Positions 55,846 to 63,842 of a DNA stretch of 64,000 bases are shown here, one piece after another (within the stretch, counting starts at the first letter, position 1; every line of letters starts with the position of its first letter). Position numbers and translations under genes: made by a program. The notes under the pieces were generated by a model, which was given only the letters and a program-made list of their open reading frames with translations, made no database searches and was not told where the DNA came from. This stretch comes from Pteria penguin (taxonomy: Eukaryota > Mollusca > Bivalvia > Pterioida > Pteriidae). The stretch is from NCBI GenBank assembly GCA_035048485.1, contig CM068590.1:1736001-1800000 (forward strand), read 5' to 3'.

Positions 55846-57697
55846 AGTGCCATTTCTACCTAATTTTCAAAATCTAATTGTTCCCACTCAATTGGTACAT
55901 GTTAATACAATAAGTAAATTTCCGAAAACCCGAAGTTCATATCAACTATAGATAACGAGATATTTGTGATAAGATAATGCGCGCTGCTAAGCCACACCTG
56001 GTAAATATACAGAAACGCCAGATTCTGCGACGAAGAGATGCTGACGTCATATTTTGTATACAGTGCTGGACTTTACTATAGAAGTGTCCGAACAGCAGAG
56101 TTGTTTAATAATGTTGAAGAGAAAAAAATGCCCCGTGAAGACAAGGGCGGGTAAAGCAAAGTCGTAGTGGGGTGGGGGGGGGGGGTGTTCGTTGTGTTGC
56201 TATTCATTGTGGGAACACAAATGCGATGGTGTGTCAATGCACGGTTTTCCTAAGACACCCAATGAACGACGCCAGTGGATGCATTTTGTTAAAGATAAGC
56301 GAGCAAAATAGTTCTACAAAATATTCGACCTTATGTTCTCTGCATTTTACATTCGCTTTGAAATGCAACAAAGCGGGACAGTTGTCACTTCCCGGTGCAA
56401 TATCTTCTGTCCAATATCGACCAGCAAACGCATTTGATTCACCTGGGCCTCTAAGTAGTTTAGGAGCAAGTAATCCTTATTTTGAAATTTTAAGCCCGGA
56501 TGAGAAAATGGCAAGTCAAACATCAGCTCAAAAAAGAAATCATCAGAAGAGCGGATTTAAAGAGGGAAGTATCAAGAGTGAGTGTTGTATTATCACCTTT
56601 TTATATAAGAATATACCGAGACACTGATCAGGAGGAACAAGACAGTGATCAGGCAGAATCAGATACCCATGCAGTGGCGGATCTAGGATTTCCGAAAAGG
56701 AGGGGGCCTAAATGAGTTTTAGTCAAACTTCTCAGCCATTTTTGGTGCAAAATCTGGATTTTTACTATTAAATATGTGACCAAGGGGGGGGGGGGCGGCC
56801 CCCTCCCTCTAAATCCACTACTGCCATGTAGATACAATGGATGTAGATGAGGTAACTAGAATATAAGTGATGGATTCAGGAGGTCAGTGGGAGGGCGCAA
56901 TCCCAACCCCTCACTCCCCCGGAATCCCTAACATTATATGGATCACACATAGAACTCAGTTCGTTAAGGTTAATTATTTTCATAAATATGTATGTACATA
57001 TATATATAAGATATCTGAACTATATTTAACATTACAATATATTGATGAATTACATAAGGCTAAGGCCCGTGCAAAGGCACATACTAAATACTGCGAGAAA
57101 CATATTATTGAAATTATGTTACATTTATGAATGTTACAGAGCAACATGGAAAATGAAGATTTGCCCCAACCAACAAAGAAGTCTTTTTCTTGTCAATTTT
57201 CAATAAAAAGAACAAACGGTTGAAATCATGTCAAACAACGTCAAAATGGATTACTGGTACGGCTCCACTGACGTACGCAAAGTACCTTGGATTACATCAC
57301 TTTTTTTCTCGTCACTATCGTGTTCATCTTCTTCGAATGACGATGTATCGCAAGAAAGATGAACATCACTCTCGTCTAATAAATCTTAATAAAAGAATCC
57401 TGTGTACTCATTGTTTGGCTTACTAAATTTCATATAATAAGCGGCGAATTTCTACTATAATATATTCTGTTTTCATGAACTGACTACATAACGTGTCGTC
57501 AGCGATCTCGATTCCAGACAATAGAGATTTATTGATATTCTTGCACGCGCGGCCGCGTTAAACAGGTAAACATCTGGAGTTTAATCAGCAATAGCTACTT
57601 ATTGCAGCATCTGATTGTAAAAGTTTTGGCACCAAGGGGTTTTATTTACATCAAATTATTAAACTGGTATGAGAAAAAAAATTGGTGTAGTGGCACT
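55846..57697 (+). mobile_element. Kolobok-like DNA transposon with THAP pseudogene, nested in the Polinton
   Basis: Inverted ends AGTGCCATTTCTACC and GGTGTAGTGGCACT are flanked by TTAA on both sides (55842-55845, 57698-57701). A THAP-domain remnant lies inside. TTAA targets and THAP proteins together fit the Kolobok superfamily. A MITE-like piece (56673-56830, GTGGCGGATCTAGG to AAATCCACTACTG) is inserted within it. No intact transposase. Confidence 0.65.
56180..56640 (+). pseudogene. THAP-domain pseudogene
   Basis: Pieces of a THAP zinc-coordinating DNA-binding domain appear in order but in shifting frames: CVAIHCGNTNA, then PNERRQWMHFVKDKRA in another frame, then YSTLCSLHF. THAP domains use a C2CH zinc site, and the C..C and CSLHF parts are visible. 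Downstream is a Gln/Glu/Asp-rich end (DTDQEEQDSDQAESD). Frameshifts and a stop after KDKRAK make it non-functional. Confidence 0.72.
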
Positions 57698-57701
57698 TTA
57701 A

Positions 57702-58001
57702 ATCCTTTGACCATGATACGAGGCTCACAAAACACAGGTCTGCTCCGTCGCTCTCGATGTATATCAATAGAGCTATCTCTAATAAACACTTTAAAACAAA
57801 TTAACTCCGCGTCAACAATAATGCGTTTTACGGTGTACGGCGCCCTTTAAAACATATGTCAGAACAATTATTGGTATGAGTTGACGCTCTTCTAATACTG
57901 TGTAACAATAAGGCATCAATGTTGTTTGCATTATGTTGAAATTTACGAACATTCATGGTGCACATGTAACACACATCAATAATGTGAATACGTCATAGTG
58001 T
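57702..58001. other. Polinton interior without recognised genes
   Basis: Nothing recognisable between the Kolobok-like element and the AAT microsatellite. A CCCTTTAAAA end word at 57841 resembles the neighbouring transposon end. Confidence 0.4.
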
Positions 58002-58061
<60 letters not shown>

Positions 58062-58079
58062 GCAATAATAATAATAATA
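58002..58079. repeat. (AAT)n microsatellite
   Basis: About 25 AAT triplets. It replaces the 3' end of the minus-strand capsid-type frame, giving a spurious poly-Tyr end. Confidence 0.97.
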
Positions 58080-58094
58080 TTTATTTTTCTTAGC

Positions 58095-58574
58095 AATATT
58101 ACGCAATGCAATGGTTTTGATATCGCTCCCTCTTATAAAGAATCGCAATCTCGTAAGCGCTTTATGACGTAACCCAAAGAAATAAGGTCGGTCAAAGGTC
58201 AAATGAGTCAACACCGAATTTCGAGTCAAAGACTTTCGAATGGTACGGAGAACGGGAAACAAAGAATTTTGGATGTACGAGTCTTCGATGACGTCATAGC
58301 ACACGTGTAAACGTTGGTGAAAAGGGCGACGAAACGTGATTTCTAGCAAGGCACATTCCCAATTTCCGTCTAAATTGTACGCTTTCGGTGAGACCACCGT
58401 AAAGTCCTCGGGTGAATTTTTTGAATGAAACGACGAGGAATCGGTGCTGGAAACGTACAAGATGTGTTCCATGCTTTGGTCTTTGATACTTTTGGCATGC
58501 TTCTTCTTATAACTTTTGTCCGTATTGCTGTAGATCATTTTTGGAAATCCAACTTTTTCGGCCAACCCCACCAT
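58095..58574 (-). pseudogene. Polinton structural-type protein, fragment
   Basis: Minus-strand frame starting near the integrase end. It holds MEHILYVSSTDSSSFHS, an early NLDGNWECALLEITF block, then LHVCYDVIEDSYIQNSLFPV, and a late FFGLRHKALTRLRFFI region. The combination of a short leader, a W-E-AL-EI strand and a CD(V/I)-ED...PVLR block recurs in Polinton proteins that I remember as minor-capsid or otherwise structural; the exact role is uncertain. The C-terminus runs into the AAT microsatellite. It probably had its own start at the Met of MEHIL, with the upstream residues read-through from the integrase region. Confidence 0.5.
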
Positions 58575-59377
58575 TTCACTAATACCTGGTTTCCTTTACG
58601 CTTTAATACTCTTTCTATACGATATGTCGTGTCATCCGTTACGATCACCCTGGACAGTTCTGGCTCGTAAAAAGTACCTTCTATGGCATCCCCTTCTACG
58701 TCCTTTAATGTATAACACGGAATGCCTTGACGCATGAATCGCGATGCAATCACGAAATATTTGTAAGTCCACCTCTCGTTATACTCACGTTGGAAAGGTC
58801 GCTGCAGATGTGAGAATCGCACCGTATCTCCGACTTTAAATTTGAAACGAGTAGCTGGTCCTCCTCGTGGAGGTTTGGTTTGGATTTAGATGGTCGAATA
58901 CCGTGCTGAATCTTCCATACATCGACTTCATCCTTTTTCCTTACGGCGCTAGGAGCTCTCTTGATGCTGCGGTGATGCATGTGGTTGTAACTCTGTGTGA
59001 TCTGCTCCAAGATGTCGATCCAACGATTGGTCTGATGACAACTGCGATAAGGACTGATTCTAGATTTGAGATTTTTGATGGTTCCTTCTGCGTAATTGGC
59101 TTTACTTTCGTTTTGGGAGAAAAAATGATCTATTCCGAACTCCGTCGTAAATTTCTGAACAGTCGATATACGGTATGATGACCTTTCGTCTCTTGAATCG
59201 ACGTCTGACGTGTTGATGTAACGTAAAGGTTTCTTGTATTTGCAACCATTTTCGAATCTTTGCTCTTCCCAGGACGTATTTTCCTTCTCTGCACACGGCT
59301 CTATATAATTTCACTAGTCCACCATAGGAACCCGGCGTGACGAGGATCGTAGTAAATGGATTGAAAGTAGTCTTCAT
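58535..59377 (-). pseudogene. Polinton integrase with chromodomain, core-deleted and frameshifted
   Basis: Retrovirus-like integrase pieces lie in order on the minus strand. The N-terminal part (59377-59190) has TPGSYGGLVKLYRAVCREGK, KIRKWLQIQETFTLH and RRRFKRRKVI. At about 59150-59040 FFSQNESKANYAEGTIKN contains the terminal catalytic Glu region. Next is ITQSYNHMHHRSIKRAPS. The C-terminal region (58822-58535) has VRFSHL-type text, EGTFYEPELSRV and a chromodomain-like YRIERVLKRKGNQVLVKWW. The segment that should hold the two catalytic Asp residues is missing between KRRKVI and FFSQNES, and at least two frame changes occur. Integrase is the insertion enzyme of Polintons; this copy is inactive. 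Confidence 0.85.
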
Positions 59378-59406
59378 AAGTCATGATTGTTTTCCGTGGT
59401 CGAAAA

Positions 59407-59438
59407 TCGAGTGCTCTTATAAGCATGATGTTAATTCT
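59407..59438 (-). promoter_or_regulatory. TATA-like intergenic promoter motif, copy 2
   Basis: Thirty of 32 bases match the segment at 60821-60852. Core CATCATGCTTATAAGAG on the minus strand. It begins at the stop codon of the zinc-protein gene and lies about 30-60 bp upstream of the integrase reading frame. Confidence 0.65.
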
Positions 59439-59881
59439 CAAGGACACTTTTTCGACCAATGTCCGTTGATTATTTCACGACAGTCTGCACAAATCCAATC
59501 TACGTCGAGTTTCTTTTCTTCGATGACTTCCACACAAAATTCACACCGAAGATAGATGCATTCCCGGTCACAGGAGTTGCAGATTCGTTGCTTACATTTA
59601 GGACATCTGATTCCGATGTCGAACCATTCTGAACAATGTCGACATTTATAAAACTTGCATTTATCTCCTTTACAGAGAATGCAACACTCTTCACAGACCT
59701 CTGTATTACATTCGTGACATTGATATCTTAGCTCTTCTACGTCTCGCTTACAGTGAGAACAAGTAATATATTCTGGACTGAAGAGGTCCTCAAAGAGGTC
59801 GTAGTCACATTTCCAACATAACATTTCGTCATCTTTACATTTGGGAAAAGTCGTGTTAGTGTCTACCGGATTACGTGCCAT
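59438..59881 (-). CDS. Cysteine-rich multi-zinc-ribbon protein of the Polinton, 147 aa
   Basis: Intact frame from ATG (59881) to TGA. It contains a dense series of CxxC knuckles: CWKC, CSHC, CHEC, CEEC-CILC, CRHC, CPKC, CNSC, CEFC and CADC, spaced like several zinc ribbons or RING-type fingers in tandem. No catalytic residues are evident. Such proteins usually bind nucleic acid or proteins (for example RNA-polymerase-type zinc ribbons, or RING/B-box-like modules). With TBP- and PC4-like genes in the same element a transcription role is possible, but this is inference. A TATA-like AATATAAAAT lies near 59946, about 65 bp upstream. Confidence 0.75.
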   Translation of the reverse strand: MARNPVDTNTTFPKCKDDEMLCWKCDYDLFEDLFSPEYITCSHCKRDVEELRYQCHECNTEVCEECCILCKGDKCKFYKCRHCSEWFDIGIRCPKCKQRICNSCDRECIYLRCEFCVEVIEEKKLDVDWICADCREIINGHWSKKCP

Positions 59882-60175
59882 CTTCGAAACAACCTGTTTG
59901 TTTCACTGTCAGACGATGAATGACGACTTTTGTTTTGGGGTAGTAAAATATAAAATGATGTTCATTCAAACTTTTATTACCCCGCTAACACCACGTGACG
60001 AACAAGGATTAGGGCCGTCCCACTGTTCATCATTTACAATCATTTCAAAATACTATGTACAATGAATATCTATCTCACTACTTTAGTCAAACTTTGCCTC
60101 ATGACTCGGAGCGACGTTTCCATCGTCCAAGTTTAGTCATTTCGGATTCTCGATAGACACACACAAATAATAAAT

Positions 60176-60768
60176 TTATAGATATGGAATCAGTGCTAAC
60201 CATACGATGAACAGTTGAATACATGATATCGCCAGCAAGAAACACGTCAAGTCTAAACAGGTTTCGCAACAGTGGGATTTCTGTGATCTAACACTTTTCG
60301 GGGTACGCACGTCTATTTTATTAACATATGGAAGGCTTTGGGTTTTCATTGAATCATGTTCATCTGAAACCATTGGTATACGAATCGATCGTTCTGTAAC
60401 AGGTCCCTCGTCTTGCGTCTTTACGGTGGGTGAGCCGACATGGACCGAAGCATCGTTGTTATTCTGCACGCTTTTCTCTGATACCGGTAATATACACAGT
60501 AATGGCTGCACACTTTGATGTTCAAACTTTGACAGCGAATAGTCTCGTAGAGTCTTGTTTAACCACACCATTTGTTTGGCTTTTGTCAAATTAAATGACC
60601 GTCCTAAGTCGGTATCGTAATTGCACTACAATCAAATATTTTTGTAATGTGTTAAATGTTCTATTATATTATTTATATTCATGTATTGTATAGCTCCATG
60701 GTGACTTCTGCCACATAACTGAGCCGGTAACTCCTCTTTTTTCTCTTGTTTGGACTTTTGCGATGCAT
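60176..60768 (-). pseudogene. Polinton ORF of unknown function with C-terminal membrane anchor, split by a retroelement
   Basis: The downstream part (60560 to 60176) encodes SLSKFEHQSVQPLLCILPV, a hydrophilic middle, CCETCLDLTCFLLAISCIQL, and a hydrophobic anchor that ends LIVWLALIPYL-like. A Naiad 3' end (60561-60743) sits in the N-terminal part. A possible original ATG lies upstream of it at 60766-60768, and the frame is compatible if the insertion and one copy of the 8-bp duplication are ignored. The protein family was not recognised. A single C-terminal transmembrane segment suggests a tail-anchored or virion-membrane protein. Confidence 0.55.
60561..60743 (+). mobile_element. Naiad 3'-end fragment with 8-bp TSD
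   Basis: Matches the Naiad 3' UTR at 27312-27503 (AACCACACCATTTGTTTGGC, GACCGTCCTAAGTCGG, TGGTGACTTCTGCCACATAA). It is flanked by TCTTGTTT at 60553-60560 and 60744-60751. The copy is severely 5'-truncated and landed in a Polinton gene after the Polinton itself had inserted. Confidence 0.9.
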
Positions 60769-60820
60769 GAAACGCACTATGTCTCCATATTCCCATGGTG
60801 AATCTATTTACACTCATGCA

Positions 60821-60852
60821 TCGAGTTCTCTTATAAGCATGATGTCAATTCT
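60821..60852 (-). promoter_or_regulatory. TATA-like intergenic promoter motif, copy 1
   Basis: Core CATCATGCTTATAAGAG on the minus strand, overlapping the last codons and the TAA stop of the TBP-like gene and lying 55-85 bp before the next gene's candidate start. A near-identical copy sits at 59407-59438, and a looser one (TTTATAAGAG, about 62190-62199) sits before the small membrane protein gene. Confidence 0.65.
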
Positions 60853-61340
60853 AAGATGACAAGATACACTGTTTCGTCTATGTCCGTCTCTGATTTCAGC
60901 ACAGTGATGAGCGAGTCACCCGAAAAGTGTAGAGTAAAATGAATAGTGTCTCTCCTAAACATGATGGCAGGAAACAACTCCGGCTCGTATGTCAAAGGAA
61001 ACGGAATGTTTTCTACTTTGACGGGAACTTCTAATCGATGCGAAGCAGATGCCGTGACGACCTTGACATCAGATACCTTAGTGCAGTAGCCCTTCTTCTT
61101 CAAGACACAAACGTATCGTTTCAGTCTCTTTACATCCGCCTTAAAAGATGAACATCTGCCTGTACAGTTGATGGCCCCACTAGCAAACACTTTACAATTC
61201 CCGCCGAGCTTAGGATCATGCCATATGAGTCTGCTAAAGCGTAACAGATTGAATCTGGCATGGGTGAAATCATCATTCAATGTTTTGAGATCGATCGTAT
61301 GATCTAACCTTCCTTGTACAACCACATTTGTCAAATGCAT
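60831..61340 (-). CDS. TBP-like (TATA-binding protein) gene of the Polinton, 169 aa
   Basis: Intact frame from ATG (61340) to TAA (60831-60833). It has the two-repeat saddle layout of TBP. Repeat 1 has NVVVQGRLDHTIDLKTL, ARFNLLRFSRLIW, then KVFASGAINCTGRCSS, matching the family's F-SG-(x)-CTG block, and KRLKRYVCVLKKKGY. Repeat 2 has VKVENIPFPL, the hallmark YEPELFPAIMFRR (YEPELFPG in TBP), and FTLHFSGDSLITVLKSETD. The length equals a bare TBP core (about 160-180 aa). TBP bends TATA DNA and nucleates Pol II initiation. Host TBP is far more conserved, so this is a diverged, element-borne version. The context (Polinton genes on both sides, same strand) argues against a host retrocopy. An AT-rich ATATTAAAAAAT lies about 40 bp upstream. 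Confidence 0.88.
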   Translation of the reverse strand: MHLTNVVVQGRLDHTIDLKTLNDDFTHARFNLLRFSRLIWHDPKLGGNCKVFASGAINCTGRCSSFKADVKRLKRYVCVLKKKGYCTKVSDVKVVTASASHRLEVPVKVENIPFPLTYEPELFPAIMFRRDTIHFTLHFSGDSLITVLKSETDIDETVYLVILELTSCL

Positions 61341-61489
61341 GATGAAAAATGATACTAAAGTCTTGTTTTCTCTGATTTTTTAATATCTAATGACGTGCGC
61401 AGTGAAAATAATCAATACCGTCACTTAAGAAACATTGATTATTCATACTCAAAATATTTTGAAACTTATTTGAGCCGCATTGCGGACAT

Positions 61490-61919
61490 TTTTCATGAAA
61501 ACGTATTTAAAGCTATCGTGCGTGATTTAGAGCCTTTTGAAATAAGTTTTGAGTCATGAAGATGACTCTAATGCGTCGATGATGACAGCCTTGTGTGAAA
61601 AGTAATTCCATTTCCGTATTACTTAATAGTTGGTGAGCTAAGTCATCAATCACGATCAAACGATGGTGTCAATCTACGGTAAATTCATCGATCTCCTCTC
61701 GTGTAGGAAGTTTCATGATTAAGTTTGGTAACTCTGATTCCATCTCGCCGAACAAAGGTTGATGGATACCATAACAATACATAACACAATCTGCCGGCTC
61801 CTCCGCATACATGTTTTCAAGGTTCTGTAACAGTCGATAAACGAACTTTGTCTTTCCACTTCCAGTCTGTCCACTAATACACATGCTCGAACATGGAATG
61901 AGCGGTAGTATGACGTCAT
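61490..61919 (-). pseudogene. Polinton DNA-packaging ATPase (FtsK/HerA/A32-like) remnant
   Basis: The minus-strand frame holds Walker A MCISGQTGSGKTKFVYRLL, CVMYCYGIHQPLF, then an in-frame TGA (about 61667). Beyond it Walker B LIVIDDLAHQLL and the downstream FTQGCHHRRIRVIF-MTQNLF block continue in the same frame. Two more stops and a frame change end the region near 61540. Length and motif order match the packaging ATPases of Polintons and related viruses, which pump DNA into capsids. The first codons lack a clear Met in this frame; the ATGA at 61916-61919 overlaps the preceding gene's stop in another frame. It is inactive as it stands. Confidence 0.82.
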
Positions 61920-62143
61920 TCGTATCTATTTAAAGATGGTGAGGGCAAAGCGTATCCGATGGCGCTGCTTAACAAACTAATCCACAACTCTTTTTTTTTT
62001 TTGCTATTTAAAGATAAATTGACGATGGACGTGACCACGATGATATAAACTAAAAACATTTGACAGAAATAGACAATTTCTGATTTTGGAAATGCTGTTC
62101 CTAAAAATGTCCAGCAACTACTGGAGTCTTTGCGACGTTCCAT
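61916..62143 (-). CDS. Small Polinton membrane protein, 75 aa
   Basis: Intact frame with FLGTAFPKSEIVYFCQMFL, a transmembrane segment (about residues 22-44, VYFCQMFLVYIIVVTSIVNLS), a Lys-rich loop, and LWISLLSSAIGYALPSPSL. The LWxSLLSS-xGYxLPxP ending is one I associate with small membrane proteins encoded next to the ATPase in animal Polintons; its function is unknown. Its TGA overlaps an ATG at the ATPase start (ATGA). A TATA-like TTTATAAGAG lies about 50 bp upstream of the start. Confidence 0.7.
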   Translation of the reverse strand: MERRKDSSSCWTFLGTAFPKSEIVYFCQMFLVYIIVVTSIVNLSLNSKKKKELWISLLSSAIGYALPSPSLNRYE

Positions 62144-62239
62144 CTTCTAGATGTTGTATTTCGTCATTCTTACTCTTATAAATTCCATATTTATGAATCC
62201 TCACAAAGTATCAAAATACAGATTTCTCTGCTGCGGCGT

Positions 62240-63457
62240 GTCCTCAAAATAACAAGTTCACGTACCAGTTCAGATTACAAATAGAGCAGGTTAGTGCCCC
62301 CATTTGATTTTGATGATCCTCTCTCATCTCGCAGAACTGCACCTCGTCCAGCTCTTGGCCAATCAGTTCATTAGCTATCAGTATACATTCTTTCAGTTGT
62401 ATCCATTGCTTAAAATTTAAAGCAATCCCCGTTTTACTTGGACCGTCTTTCCACTGGGAATGAACCATTTTCTGATGTTGACGCATGGGTATCCACTTCT
62501 GAGACTCGCGTAATGATTTGCTCCTAGATGCACCATGTAGTCGACGGTAGGGGTGGGCTGATTCATCGATGCATCGTGATATTTTAAATCACGATATTAG
62601 GATCGATTCACGAGTAGTTGTATCGATTCAAGCTTCCAAAGAAATACGAATTTATTTTTTCTAGCATTTGGTTAGGGTTCGTTATTCGGAAAATTGAAAG
62701 TGAAACTGTAAAACATGCGTGAACGCTGGTTTAAATTGATTTCTCCCACAAACAATAAATCTGCCGTGTGGGAGAACTTTGGGATGCCAATATATGAAGG
62801 GAATGGAACCAGACGCCAAGACAAGGATCATGTTATTTGTAAAATATCTGATGCAAAACTGAACAATGAAGGGAACACTACGAATGTGCACAAGCACATC
62901 GATCGTCATCATCATCCGAGTTCCTTTAATAAAAATGTTAACTTTGCTTCATATTGTCTTTATTTAAAGTATCGTGATATGTATCTTATCGCAAGGTTGG
63001 TATCGTGATGCGTATCGGATCGGTCCATAATGGTATCGGCCCAGCCCTAGTCGATGGTTTCATGGTTGAATTTTTCGATGGAATCATTTACATTAGTGAC
63101 GTGGCGATCGACCAATTTCTTCCATTTCTCGAGATTTAACGAAATTCCCTTCTTAGTTGGATAGATGTCACCTTTAGTATTCCTCTTGTAGATTCTTATA
63201 AGCACCGAAGTTTCGTTTCTGAAACGATTAACCACCAAGTAGCATCCATTTCCAAGATCCAATTGACAAAGAGGAGCGTTTTTGGACAACTTTGACTTCT
63301 TTTCTATCTCGTGATTAGCTTTTTCTGCCATAGTAACGTCTGATGTCGTTTTTTCGTTGTCTTTAGAAATAATTCTTTTTCTCAATCTTTTCTTCTTTGG
63401 GGCATTTGGCACTACCAAGAGTGGCGTTATCTCTGGAGTTGATAAAGTGGTGCTCAT
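62240..63457 (-). pseudogene. Tandem PC4-like (SUB1/p15) transcription coactivator gene, interrupted
   Basis: From ATG 63457: a basic leader with a KKKRLRKR nuclear-signal-like patch (about residues 21-29), then a PC4 domain: LDLGNGCYLVVNRFRNETSV, then RIYKRNTKGDIYPTKKGISL, then NLEKWKKLVD. PC4 domains bind melted DNA and act in Pol II initiation. After residue 130 a hAT (62548-63049) interrupts the gene. On its far side the same strand continues with a second PC4-like domain: HLGANHYASLRSGYP, then VNIRKWFIPSGKTV, then, one frame over, TGIALNFKQWIQLKECI, so there is a one-base frameshift as well. The first domain alone forms an intact 136-residue ORF that could still be made. Confidence 0.8.
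62548..63049 (+). mobile_element. hAT element with BED zinc finger remnant, nested in the PC4 gene
   Basis: Ends TAGGGGTGGGCTGAT and ATCGGCCCAGCCCTA are inverted. The 8-bp duplication is GTCGACGG (62540-62547) and GTCGATGG (63050-63057), 7 of 8 identical. A plus-strand ORF (62715-63008) holds SAVWENFGMPIYEG, DKDHVICKISDAKL and NEGNTTNVHKHIDRHH, a BED-finger pattern in which one Cys of the usual CxxC is missing (CKIS). Non-autonomous: no DDE or dimerisation domain. Confidence 0.88.
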
Positions 63458-63516
63458 TGTCGATATGTTAACTCTTCGCTCGTCTAAGTCTGAGTGATAC
63501 GAGACAAACCCTAACG

Positions 63517-63537
63517 CGAGAATTTATATACCACACT
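63517..63537 (-). promoter_or_regulatory. TATA box of the PC4-like gene
   Basis: Minus strand GTGGTATATAAATTCTC, about 65-70 bp upstream of the ATG at 63457 and immediately inside the right inverted repeat. It is the best TATA box in the element and suggests Pol II transcription starting from the TIR edge. Confidence 0.6.
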
Positions 63538-63549
63538 GTAGCATGGGTA

Positions 63550-63842
63550 CGCCAAAAACTAGGTCAGCGTGGGGTCGCGATGATTCATCGATAGCGTCGG
63601 CACAACAAAACAAAGACAACCTTAGATCAGCGTTGGTACGCGGTGAAATGAAGGTATTAGGTCAGCAGAGCGTGGGTACACTAACATTCTAGGTCAGCGT
63701 TGGGACGCTTACAAAGTAGGTCAGCGTTGGGACGCGATGACTCATGGGTCACATCGGTACACTTCATCCCGTGACGTCAGAAGCATCGGAGCAACAAAAC
63801 AGGTACAGGTTTTGAGGCGTATATCGCACTTACTATACTACT
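63550..63842 (-). repeat. Right terminal inverted repeat with palindromic iterons
   Basis: Counterpart of the left repeat. On the minus strand it carries iterons GCGTCCCAACGCT and relatives followed by GACCTA, an ATGAGTCAT site (63738-63746 region) and a TGACGTCA (CRE-type) site near 63771. It lacks the 120-bp insertion of the left copy. Confidence 0.9.

Noticed and set aside
60632..60817. Minus-strand ORF MSVNRFTMGIW...
   Set aside because: Its second half is Naiad 3' UTR sequence, and the same translated tail appears at 46494-46682. It is a chance fusion across an insertion border.
60831..61340. TBP-like ORF as the host TBP gene
   Set aside because: Host TBP cores are extremely conserved and usually have introns. 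This sequence is strongly diverged and sits among Polinton genes inside intact TIRs.
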